Shown: positions 17,949 to 28,148, counted from the first letter of the stretch. The stretch is 64,000 bases of DNA from Azoarcus indigens (GCF_004361735.1 NZ_SNVV01000017.1:1-64000), one strand, 5' to 3'. The notes: a model not told the origin generated them from the letters alone. Numbers and translations: made by a program.

Positions 17949-19074
17949 GCCATTGACCGCAGACGCCGACCTCAGCGATCTCGCCGCCTGGCTGCGGCTG
18001 ACTCTCGTGCCCGGCATCGGGCCAGCGCAGCAGCGCAAACTGCTTTCCGCCTTCGGCCTGCCCAGGCAGATCTTCGACGCCAGCCGCAGCAGCCTTGCCA
18101 GCGTCGTCGGCAGCGAGGCAGCCGACCTGCTATCGGCCTCGCCCGACCAGGCGGCCATCGACACCGCACTCGCCTGGTCCAGCGAAGACGGCAACCACAT
18201 CCTGACGCTGGCCGACGCCGCCTACCCCAGGGCTCTGCTGGATATCACCGATCCCCCGCCGCTGCTGTACGCCAAGGGCAACCTGGATCTCCTCGACCGG
18301 CCCGCGCTGGCTATCGTCGGCGCCCGCTCGGCCACGCCTCAGGGCGAGGAAAATGCCCATGCCTTCGCCCGCCACCTGTGCTCGGCTGGCCTCACCATCG
18401 TCAGCGGACTTGCGCTGGGCATAGACGCCGCTGCCCACCGCGGCGCACTGGCGGACGAATCCGCGGCCACCATCGCGGTAATCGGCACCGGCGCGGATCG
18501 CATCTACCCGGCCCGGAACGCCTCGCTGGCCAGGGAGATCGCGGCGCGCGGCCTCATCCTCAGCGAATTCCCCTTGGGCAGTGCTGCACAACGCCACCAC
18601 TTCCCCCGGCGCAACCGGCTCATCGCCGGCCTCTCGCTCGGCGTGCTGGTGGTGGAGGCGGCCGTCGGCAGCGGCTCGCTGATCACCGCACGGCTGGCGA
18701 CCGAAGACGGGCTCGAAGTCTTCGCCATTCCAGGCTCCATCCATTCGCCGCTGTCCCGCGGCTGCCACCGCCTGATCCGCGACGGCGCCAAGCTGGTCGA
18801 GACCGCGGAGGACATCCTGGAGGAGTTGCGCCCCCGGCTCGGCTCGCCGCTTCCGGCATCGGCACCCGCTGCCCCAAGCCCGACCCATTCCACCAACGAA
18901 GGTGACGAGCCCACCAAACGCCTGCTCTCCGCCCTCGGTCACGACCCCGTGGACATCGACACATTGGCGCTCCGCTGCGGCTTGACGGTCGATTCGCTCT
19001 ACGCCATGCTCCTCGCCATGGAACTGGACGGACGAATCGCCCGCCTGCCGGGCAACCGGTTCCAGCGCCTGTAA
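17908..19074 (+). CDS. dprA: DNA-processing protein DprA
   Basis: This 388-residue protein loads RecA on incoming single-stranded DNA during transformation. It has an N-terminal helical domain, then the Rossmann-like core with IVGARSATPQGEENA, SGLALGIDAAAHRGAL, ADRIYPARN, FPRRNRLIAGLS and GSGSLITARLA. A small winged-helix-like C-terminal domain (about 325-388) follows. The ATG at 17908 has a GGAG upstream and overlaps the LysM gene by 41 bp. A TTG at 17953 just after the LysM stop is an alternative start. Confidence 0.95.
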   Translation: MARLPSATASANPEPLTADADLSDLAAWLRLTLVPGIGPAQQRKLLSAFGLPRQIFDASRSSLASVVGSEAADLLSASPDQAAIDTALAWSSEDGNHILTLADAAYPRALLDITDPPPLLYAKGNLDLLDRPALAIVGARSATPQGEENAHAFARHLCSAGLTIVSGLALGIDAAAHRGALADESAATIAVIGTGADRIYPARNASLAREIAARGLILSEFPLGSAAQRHHFPRRNRLIAGLSLGVLVVEAAVGSGSLITARLATEDGLEVFAIPGSIHSPLSRGCHRLIRDGAKLVETAEDILEELRPRLGSPLPASAPAAPSPTHSTNEGDEPTKRLLSALGHDPVDIDTLALRCGLTVDSLYAMLLAMELDGRIARLPGNRFQRL

Positions 19075-19161
19075 GCTGCCGCCTCCGCGGCTATGCCAGG
19101 CGGTTCAGGCAATAACGCGCGCGGTCGTCGAGACCCGCCGCGGCGATTCCGGGAGGTGACC

Positions 19162-19629
19162 TTGTTCGACATTCTTGTATACCTCTTCGAAAGCTACATC
19201 CACGCCGATGCCTGCCCCGAGTCGGAGCAACTTGCCCGCAAACTGTCGGCGGCGGGCTTCGAGGACGAAGAAATTACCGAAGCGCTGGAATGGCTGTCCG
19301 GCCTGCGCCGGGTAGCGGAGACCGCGCTTCCCTGTGTCGCGCCCTCGGCCGGCGCAATCCGTCTCTATGCCGAAGAGGAAACCGTCAGGCTGAATCCCGA
19401 ATGCCGCGGCTTCCTGGCCTTTCTCGAAAGCGCCGGCGTGCTCGACGCCCTCAGCCGCGAGATGATCATCGAGCGGGCCATGGCGCTCGACAAGCTCAGC
19501 ATCAATCTGAACCGGCTCAAGGTCATCGTGCTGATGGTGCTGTGGCAGCAGGAACAGCCCATGGACAGCCTGATCGTAGACGAGCTGCTTTCCAGCGAGG
19601 ACGAGGAACAAGGCCCGGTTCTGCACTGA
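19162..19629 (+). CDS. smg: Smg family protein (DUF494), TTG start
   Basis: This 155-residue cytoplasmic protein has unknown biochemical role and is conserved between dprA and a topoisomerase gene. It starts FDILVYLFESYIH, as E. coli Smg starts MFDVLMYLFETYIH, and shares the CRGFLAFLE and SREMIIERAMALD segments. The start is set at TTG 19162. It has GGAGG five bases upstream and aligns exactly with the E. coli N-terminus, whereas a GTG at 19156 lies inside the ribosome site. Confidence 0.9.
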   Translation: MFDILVYLFESYIHADACPESEQLARKLSAAGFEDEEITEALEWLSGLRRVAETALPCVAPSAGAIRLYAEEETVRLNPECRGFLAFLESAGVLDALSREMIIERAMALDKLSINLNRLKVIVLMVLWQQEQPMDSLIVDELLSSEDEEQGPVLH

Positions 19630-19744
19630 GCCTTACCGCCCAACTGCCCGGCTTGCACGCCGGGCGGACGCCTCTTTATCATCCGCCGCTTCACAACCTC
19701 CGGGGCCACGGCCGGTAACGGCTTCCTGCCCCCGCCCAACAGGC

Positions 19745-22309
19745 ATGAGCAAGCAACTGATCATCGCGGAAAAGCCTTCCGTCGCGCAGGACATCGCCCG
19801 TGCGCTGGGCGGCTTCACCAAGGAGAAGGACTACTACGAGTCCGACGACTATGTGTTGTCGTCCGCCGTGGGCCACCTTCTCGAGCTGGCCGTGCCCGAG
19901 GAATACGAGGTCAAGCGGGGCAAATGGACCTTCGCCCACCTGCCGGTCATCCCGCCGCACTTCGCCCTCAAGCCGATCGAAAAGACGGATGACCGCCTGA
20001 AGCTGCTGACGCGGCTGATCAAGCGCAAGGACGTCACCGGCCTGATCAACGCCTGTGACGCGGGACGCGAGGGTGAGCTCATCTTCAACTTCATTGTCCA
20101 GCACGCCGGCACTAGCAAACCGGTGCAGCGGCTGTGGCTGCAGTCGATGACTGCCACCGCGATCCGCGACGGCTTCGCCCACCTGCGTACCGCGCGGGAC
20201 GTGGAAGGCCTGCGCAACGCCGCCGTCTGCCGCGCAGAGTCCGACTGGCTGATCGGCATCAACGGCACACGGGCAATGACCGCGTTCAACTCCAAGACGG
20301 GCGGTTTCCACCTCACCACCGTCGGCCGGGTGCAGACACCCACGCTGGCCATCGTGGTCGAGCGCGAAGACAAGATCCGCAAGTTCAAGCCGCGCGACTA
20401 CTGGGAGCTGGAAGCCAGCTTCGGTTGCCAGGCGGGCAGCTATGCCGGGCGCTGGTTCGACGAGCAGTTCAAGAAGCCGGAAGGCGACGAGCACGCCAAT
20501 GCCCATCGCCTGTGGGACAAGGCCAAGGCCGAAGCCATCCGCGCCAAGTGCGAGGGCAAGCCGGGCAAGGTCAGCGAGGAAGCCAAGCCTTCCACGCAGC
20601 TGTCGCCGCTGCTGTTCGACCTTACCAGCCTGCAGCGCGAAGCCAATGGCCGCTTCGGCTTCTCCGCCCGCGTCACCCTGCAGCTGGCCCAGGCGCTGTA
20701 CGAGAAGCACAAGGTGCTCACCTACCCGCGTACCGATGCCCGCGCGCTGCCCGAGGACTACCTTGGCACGGTGAAGGACGTGATGCGCGGCCTGCCGGAC
20801 GAGTACGCGCCCTTCGCCAACGAGATCGCCAAGCAAGGCTGGGTGCGGCCGAACAAGCGCATCTTCAACAACACCAAGATCTCCGACCACTTCGCCATCA
20901 TTCCCACCGGCACGCTGCCCAAGAGCCTGTCGGAAGCCGAGCAGAAGATCTACGACCTGGTCACCCGGCGCTTCCTCGCGGTGTTCTACCCGGCCGCCGA
21001 GTACCAGATCACCACCCGCATCACCCGCGTCGAAGGCGAGGCCTTCAAGACCGAAGGCAAGGTGCTGGTGAATGCCGGCTGGCTCGCCGTCTACGGCAAG
21101 GAAGCGGCGAACGAGAAGGACGACAAGGAGGGCGGCGGCCCGCAGCTGGTGCCGGTGCAGCCGAACGAAACCGTCGCCACCGAGGACATCCTGCTCAAGT
21201 CGCTGCAGACCAAGCCGCCGGCGCGCTTCAACGAAGCCACGCTGCTGTCGGCCATGGAAGGTGCCGGCAAGATGGTGGACGACGAGGAACTGCGCGCCGC
21301 CATGGCCGAGCGCGGCCTCGGCACGCCAGCCACCCGAGCGCAGATCATCGAAGGCCTGATCGCCGAGCAGTACATCCACCGCGAGGGCCGCGAGCTGATT
21401 CCCAGCGCCAAGGCCTTCTCGCTGATCACGCTGTTGAAGGGCCTGGGCGTGAATGCGCTGACCTCGCCGGAGCTCACCGGCGGCTGGGAGTACAAGCTGT
21501 CGCGCATGGAGCGTGGCGAGTTGTCGCGCGACGCCTTCATGCACGAAATCGCCGAGATGGCACGCGAGGTGGTCGAGCGCGCCAAGCGCTACGAGTCCGA
21601 CACCGTGCCGGGCGACTTCGTCACCTTGCAAACGCCCTGCCCCAAGTGCGGCGGCACGGTGAAGGAGAACTACAAGAAGTTCGCCTGCCAGTCTTGCGAC
21701 TGGAGCACCTGGAAGATCGTCGCCGGCCGTCAGTTCGAGATCGGCGAGATCGAGACCCTGCTGCGCGAGGGCAAGGTCGGTCCGCTGCTGGGCTTCCGCA
21801 ACAAGATGGGCCGGCTGTTCAACGCCGAGATCAAGCTCAACGACGACAAGCAGCCGGAGTTCGATTTCGGCCAGCCGAAGGAAGGCGAGGAAGGCGCCGA
21901 GGCGGTCGATTTTTCCGATCAGCAACCCCTCGGGCCGTGCCCCAAGTGCAGCAGCGCGGTATACGAACACGGCCTTGCCTACGTCTGCGAGAAGTCGGTG
22001 GGCCCGGGCAAGAGCTGCGACTTCCGCTCCGGCAAGATCATCCTGCAACAGCCCATAGACCGGGAACAGATGAGCAAGCTGCTGGCCGAGGGCAAGACGG
22101 ATCTGCTGAAGGGCTTCGTTTCCGCCCGTACCCGGCGCAAGTTCTCCGCCTTCCTGGTGCGGGGGAAGGACGGCAAGGTCGGCTTCGAGTTCGAACCCCG
22201 CGCTCCCAAGGCGGCCACTGCCAAGGCAGGTGCCGGCAAGGCCGAGAAGAGCGGCGAAGCGGCGGAAGCCAAGCCGGCCCCGCGCAAGCGCGCCAGTAAA
22301 TCCGCCTGA
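19745..22309 (+). CDS. topB: DNA topoisomerase III
   Basis: This 854-residue type IA topoisomerase decatenates and relaxes DNA. The Toprim start KQLIIAEKPSVAQDIA, the acidic CDAGREGELIF motif and the active-site tyrosine Y327 in LTYPRTDARALP are present. Two C4-type zinc motifs close the protein (CPKCGG..CQSC near 633-655 and CPKCSS..C near 735-760). They are followed by a Lys/Ala-rich tail. The protein is longer than E. coli TopB (653), mainly through these C-terminal zinc repeats. It follows smg. Confidence 0.95.
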   Translation: MSKQLIIAEKPSVAQDIARALGGFTKEKDYYESDDYVLSSAVGHLLELAVPEEYEVKRGKWTFAHLPVIPPHFALKPIEKTDDRLKLLTRLIKRKDVTGLINACDAGREGELIFNFIVQHAGTSKPVQRLWLQSMTATAIRDGFAHLRTARDVEGLRNAAVCRAESDWLIGINGTRAMTAFNSKTGGFHLTTVGRVQTPTLAIVVEREDKIRKFKPRDYWELEASFGCQAGSYAGRWFDEQFKKPEGDEHANAHRLWDKAKAEAIRAKCEGKPGKVSEEAKPSTQLSPLLFDLTSLQREANGRFGFSARVTLQLAQALYEKHKVLTYPRTDARALPEDYLGTVKDVMRGLPDEYAPFANEIAKQGWVRPNKRIFNNTKISDHFAIIPTGTLPKSLSEAEQKIYDLVTRRFLAVFYPAAEYQITTRITRVEGEAFKTEGKVLVNAGWLAVYGKEAANEKDDKEGGGPQLVPVQPNETVATEDILLKSLQTKPPARFNEATLLSAMEGAGKMVDDEELRAAMAERGLGTPATRAQIIEGLIAEQYIHREGRELIPSAKAFSLITLLKGLGVNALTSPELTGGWEYKLSRMERGELSRDAFMHEIAEMAREVVERAKRYESDTVPGDFVTLQTPCPKCGGTVKENYKKFACQSCDWSTWKIVAGRQFEIGEIETLLREGKVGPLLGFRNKMGRLFNAEIKLNDDKQPEFDFGQPKEGEEGAEAVDFSDQQPLGPCPKCSSAVYEHGLAYVCEKSVGPGKSCDFRSGKIILQQPIDREQMSKLLAEGKTDLLKGFVSARTRRKFSAFLVRGKDGKVGFEFEPRAPKAATAKAGAGKAEKSGEAAEAKPAPRKRASKSA

Positions 22310-22332
22310 GTACTGCTGAGGCGGCAAAAAAC

Positions 22333-22361
22333 AACGGGCCCTGTCGGGCCCGTTCGTTTTT
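22333..22361. terminator. Bidirectional terminator between topB and dps
   Basis: AACGGGCCC-TGTC-GGGCCCGTT is a perfect 9-bp hairpin followed by CGTTTTT on the plus strand and preceded by AAAAAAC. It can therefore terminate topB on the plus strand and dps on the minus strand. Confidence 0.85.
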
Positions 22362-22394
22362 CTGCCCGCGGCGCCGGCTGCGGCCGACGATCCC

Positions 22395-22865
22395 TCAGCC
22401 TTCCAGCAGGCTGCGCAGCATCCAGGCGTTCTTTTCGTGCACCTGCATGCGCTGGGTCAGCAGGTCCGTGGTCGGCTCGTCGCTGTTCTTGTCCGTCAGC
22501 GGCAGGATGCTGCGGGCGGTTCTGACCACGGCCTCCTGGCCCTGTACCAGGATGCGGATCATGTCGTTCGCCGCCGGTACGCCATCCGGCTCGCCTATGC
22601 TGGCCAGTTGCTGGAACTGCTTGTAGGTGCCCGGCGCCGGGAAACCCAGGGCGCGGATGCGTTCCGCCACCAGATCCACCGCCAGCGCCAGTTCGTTGTA
22701 CTGCTGCTCGAACATCAGGTGCAGCGTGTTGAACATGGGGCCAGTGACGTTCCAGTGGAAATTGTGGGTAGTGAGGTAGAGGGTATAGGTGTCCGCAAGC
22801 AGCCGGGAAAGGCCGTCCGCGATCTTGGCCCTTTCTTCCTTGTTGATGCCGATGTCGATGTCCAT
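22395..22865 (-). CDS. dps: Dps ferritin-like DNA-protection protein
   Basis: This 156-residue protein forms a dodecameric cage that oxidises Fe(II) with peroxide and shields DNA. Ferroxidase ligands are in register with E. coli Dps: H37 (NFHWNVTG), H49, E53, D64 and E68. The basic N-terminal tail is short, so direct DNA binding may be weak. It lies just downstream of oxyR on the same strand, with its own candidate promoter in the gap. Confidence 0.95.
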   Translation of the reverse strand: MDIDIGINKEERAKIADGLSRLLADTYTLYLTTHNFHWNVTGPMFNTLHLMFEQQYNELALAVDLVAERIRALGFPAPGTYKQFQQLASIGEPDGVPAANDMIRILVQGQEAVVRTARSILPLTDKNSDEPTTDLLTQRMQVHEKNAWMLRSLLEG

Positions 22866-22917
22866 GGTATTTCTCCTTGTCTGTCGAACGGATGGCCTTG
22901 CTGCAGCCGATGGGTGA

Positions 22918-22952
22918 ATCCTATTCCCCTGCCTTTAATAGTGCTAATTGAT
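22918..22952 (-). promoter_or_regulatory. Candidate dps promoter with OxyR-like half-site
   Basis: On the minus strand TTAGCA (-35) and TAGGAT (-10) are 18 bp apart, upstream of dps. The plus-strand stretch 22938-22952, ATAGTGCTAATTGAT, keeps ATAG and several other positions of the OxyR consensus ATAG-N7-CTAT and overlaps the -35. OxyR is encoded next door. The match is partial, so this is tentative. Confidence 0.35.
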
Positions 22953-22999
22953 CCTCGAAATCCTCTTCATCGGGTTTACCTATCGCCCCACCCACCCGC

Positions 23000-23938
23000 T
23001 CAGGCGGCCTCGGTCACCGGCGCCCGGCCCAGCGGGCGTACACCGGGCAATTCGCTTTCCAGAATAGCTGTGCGCAGGATGTCGATCGCGCCGCTGCGCG
23101 GATAGGTTACCCGCCAGGCCAGCGCCACCCGGCGCACCGGCTGAGGCTCGGCGAAAGGCCTCACCGCCACCAGCTGGTTCTGCAGCGTCATTTCGTCGGC
23201 AGCGGAACTGGGCAATACGGTAACGCCCAGTCCGGTGGCGACCATATGGCGTATGGTCTCCAGCGAGCTGCCCTCCAGCGTGCGCTGCAGGCCGCCGACG
23301 TTGCGGCAGTGCGGACAGACTTCCAGCACCTGGTCGCGGAAACAGTTGCCGGCGCCCAGCAGCAGCAGCTGGTCGTTGGCGAGCTGGTCGGGATCGATAC
23401 TCTCGCTGTTCTTCCACGGATGCTCGGCCGGGATGAGCACCCGGAAGGGTTCGTCGTACACCGGCTGGGCGACGATGCCGGCCTCCTCGAAGGGCAGGCT
23501 GATGATGATGACGTCCAGTTCGCCGCGCTTGAGCGCCTCCGCCAGCCGGGTGGTGTAGTTCTCCTGGATGATCAGCGGCATGCGCGGCGCCAGCTGATGT
23601 ACCCGCGGAATCAGCCGCGGCAGCAGGTAGGGGCCGATGGTGTAGATGACGCCGACGCGCAGCGGCCCCGCCAGCGGATCCTTGCCAGCGGCGGCGATCT
23701 CCTGGATCTGGCCCGCCTCCATCAGCACCTTTTCCGCCTGGGCGACGATGCGGCGACCCGTCTCGGTGATCTTGACCTCGGCGGCGCTGCGCTCGAAGAG
23801 CTGTATGCCCAGTTCGTCCTCCACCTTCTTGATGGCGACCGACAAGGTGGGCTGGCTGACGTGGCATTTCTCCGCGGCCCGGCCGAAATGGCGTTCGTGT
23901 GCCAGGGCAACGAGATAACGTAGATCGGTAAGCGTCAT
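23000..23938 (-). CDS. oxyR: Peroxide-sensing LysR regulator OxyR
   Basis: This 312-residue LysR-family activator has an N-terminal winged helix-turn-helix (residues about 3-60). The redox pair C199 and C208 in GAGNCFRDQVLEVCPHC occurs at exactly the E. coli numbering, so it should form the peroxide-induced disulfide. It is next to dps, a standard OxyR target. The intervening gap holds a possible OxyR half-site. Confidence 0.95.
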   Translation of the reverse strand: MTLTDLRYLVALAHERHFGRAAEKCHVSQPTLSVAIKKVEDELGIQLFERSAAEVKITETGRRIVAQAEKVLMEAGQIQEIAAAGKDPLAGPLRVGVIYTIGPYLLPRLIPRVHQLAPRMPLIIQENYTTRLAEALKRGELDVIIISLPFEEAGIVAQPVYDEPFRVLIPAEHPWKNSESIDPDQLANDQLLLLGAGNCFRDQVLEVCPHCRNVGGLQRTLEGSSLETIRHMVATGLGVTVLPSSAADEMTLQNQLVAVRPFAEPQPVRRVALAWRVTYPRSGAIDILRTAILESELPGVRPLGRAPVTEAA

Positions 23939-24127
23939 AAACTAGCGTCCTGCCGCGGCAGGTCCTCGGTACCGGAGAGGGCCGATGTTACCCCGCACAG
24001 CCGCGGACCGGGAGCGCAAAGCCCAGGATGGGCAGGGCTGCCGCCCGCGCGAGACGGGAACACCCCGCACATGCCGGCGTCCACGCTGACAGTCAGAACA
24101 GGAAATCGCTCCAGGGAGTTCAACCCG

Positions 24128-25588
24128 ATGAAGAAACTCGTACTCGCGACTGCTTTCGCCCTCGCTTTTGGTAGCCTGCCGGCCACGCCGCTGCTGGCCC
24201 AGGTTCAGCCTCAGGCCGGCCCCGCCGCCAACTCGCCGGCGGCCAACCCCAGCCGCTTCGGCCTGCCCGACTTCGGCGATCTGGTCGAACAGGTCGGCCC
24301 GGCGGTGGTGAATATCAGCGTCGTGCAGCAGCAGTCGCAAGCTCAGGCCGATCCGGACAATCCCTTTGCCAACGATCCCTTCTACGACTTCCTGCGCCGC
24401 TTCGGCGTGCCGGTGCCGGGCATGCCCGGCGCGCCGGGCGGATCGCCGCGCATCAGCCGCGGCATAGGCTCCGGCTTCATCGTCAGCAAGGACGGCTATG
24501 TGCTCACCAACGCCCACGTGGTGGGCGAGGAGGGCGCGGAAGTCACCGTCACCCTGATCGACAAGCGCGAATTCAAGGCCAAGGTCATCGGCGCCGACAA
24601 GCGCACCGACATCGCGGTGATCAAGATCGAGGCCGACAACCTGCCCACGGTGCGCATCGGCGATGCCGAGCGCGCCCGCGTGGGTGAATGGGTGATTGCG
24701 GTCGGCTCGCCCTTCGGCTTCGACCATACCGTCACCGCCGGCATCATCTCGGCCAAGGCACGCCGCCTGCCCGACGAGAACTACGTGCCCTTCCTGCAGA
24801 CCGACGTCGCCATCAACCCCGGCAACTCCGGCGGCCCGCTGTTCAACCTCAATGGCGAGGTGGTGGGCATCAACTCGCAGATCTATTCCCGCTCCGGCGG
24901 CTTCATGGGCATCTCCTTCGCCATTCCGATGGACGTGGCGATGAACGTGAAGGACCAGCTGATCGCCCATGGCCGGGTACAGCGCGGGCGGCTGGGTGTC
25001 GCCATCCAGGGCGTGAACAAGGAGCTGGCGCAGTCCTTCGGCCTGCCGGACGCACGCGGCGCACTGATCGCCAGCGTCGAGCCGGGCAGCGCGGCGGAGA
25101 AGGCCGGGCTCAGGTCCGGCGACGTTGTGCTGGCGGTGGATGGCACCACGGTGGAGGACTCCGCCGACTTGCCGCGGGTGATAGGCGACAAGCGCCCCGG
25201 CACCCGCATCCGCTTGGACGTGTGGCGCGAAGGCAAGCGACGGGAAGTGAGCGCCACGCTGGACGAACTGAATCCGGAAGCCAGCGCCTCCGCCCAGCGG
25301 CCGGGCCGCGGCGACAGCACCGGCGGCAAGCTGGGTCTGAACGCGCGCCCGCTGAGCGGCCAGGAAGCAAGCCAGCTCGGCATCGGCGGCGGCCTGTTGG
25401 TGGAGAATGTCACCGGCCCGGCTGCCCGCGCCGGCTTGCAGCGCGGCGACATCATCCTGTCGCTGAACAACCAGCCGGTGGTGACGGTGGAGCAACTTCG
25501 CCAGCAGCTGGAACGGGTGGGCAACCGCTTCGCGCTGCTGATCCAGCGCGGCGGCGCCCGCATTTTCGTGCCGGTACGGCTGGACTAA
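24128..25588 (+). CDS. degP: Do-family periplasmic serine protease (DegP/MucD type)
   Basis: This 486-residue protease/chaperone of the periplasm has a signal peptide in residues 1-24. The trypsin-like domain carries the triad H130 (TNAHVV), D161 (TDIAVIK) and S234 (GNSGGPL). Two PDZ domains follow (about 285-365 and 395-486). I start at ATG 24128, which opens the signal peptide and has GGGAG upstream. The frame itself continues to 24071. Transcribed divergently from oxyR. Whether it is DegP, DegQ or MucD by function cannot be settled from sequence. Confidence 0.93.
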   Translation: MKKLVLATAFALAFGSLPATPLLAQVQPQAGPAANSPAANPSRFGLPDFGDLVEQVGPAVVNISVVQQQSQAQADPDNPFANDPFYDFLRRFGVPVPGMPGAPGGSPRISRGIGSGFIVSKDGYVLTNAHVVGEEGAEVTVTLIDKREFKAKVIGADKRTDIAVIKIEADNLPTVRIGDAERARVGEWVIAVGSPFGFDHTVTAGIISAKARRLPDENYVPFLQTDVAINPGNSGGPLFNLNGEVVGINSQIYSRSGGFMGISFAIPMDVAMNVKDQLIAHGRVQRGRLGVAIQGVNKELAQSFGLPDARGALIASVEPGSAAEKAGLRSGDVVLAVDGTTVEDSADLPRVIGDKRPGTRIRLDVWREGKRREVSATLDELNPEASASAQRPGRGDSTGGKLGLNARPLSGQEASQLGIGGGLLVENVTGPAARAGLQRGDIILSLNNQPVVTVEQLRQQLERVGNRFALLIQRGGARIFVPVRLD

Positions 25589-25605
25589 GCCCGGCCGCAT
25601 GAATC

Positions 25606-25629
25606 GCGGGGCAGCCGGCGCTGCCCCGC
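25606..25629. terminator. GC hairpin between convergent genes
   Basis: GCGGGGCAG-CCGGCG-CTGCCCCGC is a perfect 9-bp stem between the ends of the protease gene and the chemoreceptor gene. It has no U-tract, so it is a weak or factor-assisted terminator for either strand. Confidence 0.5.
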
Positions 25630-25636
25630 TCCGCGA

Positions 25637-27253
25637 TCACACCCGGAAGCGCGACACCGAATCCTGCAGGCTCGCGGCCAGCCGCTCCAGTTCCTGTGCC
25701 GCCTCCACCGTCTGCTCGATGGCCCGGTTGTTGTCGCTTGCCATGTGGGCGATCTCGTCGATGCTGCCGGTAACCTTCTCGCTGGAACGGCGTTGCTCGC
25801 CGGTGGCGCCGGCGATGCGGTCCAGCCCTTCGCCGACCTCGCCGACCGAGGTATTCGCCGCGTCGAACACCTCGGACACCGTATCCGCCGCCTCCCGGCT
25901 GGACGCCAGGTGCTCCAGGCCGCGGGCGATGGATTCCTGAACCGAGGCCGACTGCCGGGTAATGTCCTGCGTGATGGCGTCGATCTCGCCCGCCGATCGC
26001 GCCGACTTCTCCGCCAGCTTGCGCACCTCGTCCGCCACTACCGCGAAGCCGCGGCCCTGCTCGCCCGCCCGCGCTGCCTCGATGGCGGCATTGAGTGCCA
26101 GCAGGTTGGTCTGCTCGGCAATCTCCCTCACCTCGCGCGTCATGTCGGTGATGGAGGCGGTCGATTGCACGAAGGCACCGGCGGCTTCCGCCATGTGCCT
26201 CACCGCCTCCTCCACCTGGCCGACCTCGCCGATCAGCTGCGCCAGCGTCTGCTGGCCTTCGCGGGAGCGGGTGAGGCTGTCGCGCGAACGCTCGCGCACC
26301 TCCTCCGCGCTGCCGGCGATATGGGCGATGTTGCTGGTGAGGGCATCCACTGCGGCGGCGGCTTCCACCGAGCTGTCGTTCTGCCGGTGGGAGCTTTCCG
26401 CCAGCCGGGCGGCGCCGGTCGCCAGGCTGCGCGCCGAGGCGGTCACCGCCGAAGCCGAGCCGCCGACCTGGCGCACCAGCTCGGCAATGGTGGCGAGCAT
26501 GCGGTTGAAGCTGGCGGCGGTGCGGCCGATCTCGTCGTCGCCGGCAATCTCCAGCCTGCGGGTCAGGTCGCCGCCGCCCTGGGCGATCTGACCCAGGCTG
26601 TCGCCCAGGTGAGCGAGGGGACCGCTGACGAAACGGCGGATGAACAGATAGACGAAGCCCAGCAGCGGGACGGATACCAGCAGCGCGAACAGGATGCTCT
26701 TGTTGCGGAAGTCATTCACCGCGCTGTTCACCTGGTCCAGCGAGATGCGCATGCTCACCGCTCCCAGCGGCGTGCCTTCCGTTACCTGGTGGCACATCAC
26801 ACAGTCCTTGCCCAGGTAGTTGCGCGAGGCCAGCGCGGGAATGACGACGCGCAGGTGGCCATCCTCATCGACGCGCATCACTGGCGCACCCCCCCCCATC
26901 ACCTCGCGCTCCACCGCATCAAGGGTGACCTCGCCGGCGGTGCCGGGGCCGAACAGCTTGCTTACCTGCTCGCCGCGGATGACCTTCAAGTCACGCACGG
27001 CGGAGAGCTCCTTGATCTGGTCGAGAAAGACGTCCCGCTGTGCCACCGTGCCGGTGATCATCATGCCGGTCAGCCCGGCCATGGTCATTTCATTGACGGT
27101 GGCGGCGAAATCCTTGGCCTGCTCGATGGCAATATCCCGGTTCACCCGGGTTTCCCATGCGATCATGCTGCCCCAGGCGACCACCAGCATCAGCCAGATG
27201 GCGCCAGTCAGTCTTACCCAGATCGGCGTATCTGCCAGGCGACGCATATTCAT
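25637..27253 (-). CDS. Chemoreceptor with heme-c (CxxCH) periplasmic sensor
   Basis: This 538-residue methyl-accepting chemotaxis protein has TM helix 1 at about 12-33, a periplasmic domain at 34-185, TM helix 2 at 186-206, a HAMP domain to about 260, and a long signalling coiled coil. Its tip is [20 protein letters not shown]. The periplasmic domain holds C151-VM-C154-H155, a c-type heme site, in [16 protein letters not shown]. The setting resembles the DUF3365/Tll0287-like sensor module. Heme-c chemoreceptors are known from Geobacter. The likely input is redox state, O2 or NO (inference). A GGAGGG ribosome site supports the ATG at 27253. Cytochrome c' lies divergently next to it. Confidence 0.88.
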   Translation of the reverse strand: MNMRRLADTPIWVRLTGAIWLMLVVAWGSMIAWETRVNRDIAIEQAKDFAATVNEMTMAGLTGMMITGTVAQRDVFLDQIKELSAVRDLKVIRGEQVSKLFGPGTAGEVTLDAVEREVMGGGAPVMRVDEDGHLRVVIPALASRNYLGKDCVMCHQVTEGTPLGAVSMRISLDQVNSAVNDFRNKSILFALLVSVPLLGFVYLFIRRFVSGPLAHLGDSLGQIAQGGGDLTRRLEIAGDDEIGRTAASFNRMLATIAELVRQVGGSASAVTASARSLATGAARLAESSHRQNDSSVEAAAAVDALTSNIAHIAGSAEEVRERSRDSLTRSREGQQTLAQLIGEVGQVEEAVRHMAEAAGAFVQSTASITDMTREVREIAEQTNLLALNAAIEAARAGEQGRGFAVVADEVRKLAEKSARSAGEIDAITQDITRQSASVQESIARGLEHLASSREAADTVSEVFDAANTSVGEVGEGLDRIAGATGEQRRSSEKVTGSIDEIAHMASDNNRAIEQTVEAAQELERLAASLQDSVSRFRV

Positions 27254-27532
27254 ACCCTCCCTGCCTCCTCTGCCACCCTGTTGCCTTACCGCGTTGTTGT
27301 CTTTCTTATGGCTGTCTACGACCATACGACGAAGAGCTTAAGTCCATCACCATCCGCAACCTTGCGCGAATACCCATTACGGGTTTCTACTGCAAGCACC
27401 TGCCATCCAGCATCGCAATGCAACATCCGTGCAAATCGGCACCGAACCTTTTGATGGCCCGGGCTGTCTAGCCCGTCCGGGGTTCATCGCCCTTGTCATA
27501 CGCTTTCATCAACCACGTCCCACGAGGAACAC

Positions 27533-27994
27533 ATGAAAAAAAGCATCGCCCTCGCCGCTTTCGGCATCGCCGCCTTCAGCTTCGCCGCCACCGCTTCCGC
27601 CCAGGCCAAGCCCGAAGACCAGATCAAGTACCGCAAGGCGGGTTACAGCTTCATGAGCTGGAACATGGGCAAAATCAAGAGCAACCTGGAAGGCACCTAC
27701 AACAAGGATCAGGTGATCGCCGCCGCCAATGCCATTGCCGGCATCGCCAACTCCGGCATGGGTGCGCTGTACGGCCCGGGTACCGAAAAGGACGTCGGCG
27801 ACCAGAAGACCCGCGCGAAGCCGGAACTGTTCCAGAACATGCAGGAAGTCGGCCGCATCGCCACCGATTTCAACGCCGCCACCGCCAAGCTCGCTTCTGC
27901 CGCCGCCACTGGCGACAAGGCCGCGGTGCAGGCTGCCTTCGGCGAAGTCGGCAAGAACTGCAAAGCCTGTCACGACAAGTTCCGCGCCGACTGA
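27533..27994 (+). CDS. cycP: Cytochrome c'
   Basis: This 153-residue periplasmic four-helix heme protein has a signal peptide in residues 1-23 (ATASAQ). The heme motif C143-KA-C146-H147 sits at the C-terminus, as in all cytochromes c'. These proteins bind NO and protect against nitrosative stress. A GAGGA ribosome site precedes the ATG. The b561-type gene converges from the far side, and the heme chemoreceptor is divergent. Confidence 0.93.
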   Translation: MKKSIALAAFGIAAFSFAATASAQAKPEDQIKYRKAGYSFMSWNMGKIKSNLEGTYNKDQVIAAANAIAGIANSGMGALYGPGTEKDVGDQKTRAKPELFQNMQEVGRIATDFNAATAKLASAAATGDKAAVQAAFGEVGKNCKACHDKFRAD

Positions 27995-28085
27995 ACCAAC
28001 CGGACGCCGTCCGCCACACCTCAACATGGTGCACCGGCGGACGCCCGCCCGCCGTGCCGGACCACACGAAGCGGTGCCGGCATCA

Positions 28086-28123
28086 AAAGGGAAACGCCCT
28101 GGGCAGCCGGGGCGTTTCCCTTT
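28086..28123. terminator. Strong hairpin between cytochrome c' and cytochrome b561
   Basis: A perfect 14-bp stem (AAAGGGAAACGCCC and its complement) has a 10-nt loop. It ends in TTTCT on the plus strand and begins with AAAA for the minus strand. It sits between convergent genes and can terminate both. Confidence 0.8.
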
Positions 28124-28148
28124 CTGCAGCCCTGATTTCAGCGCGGCC

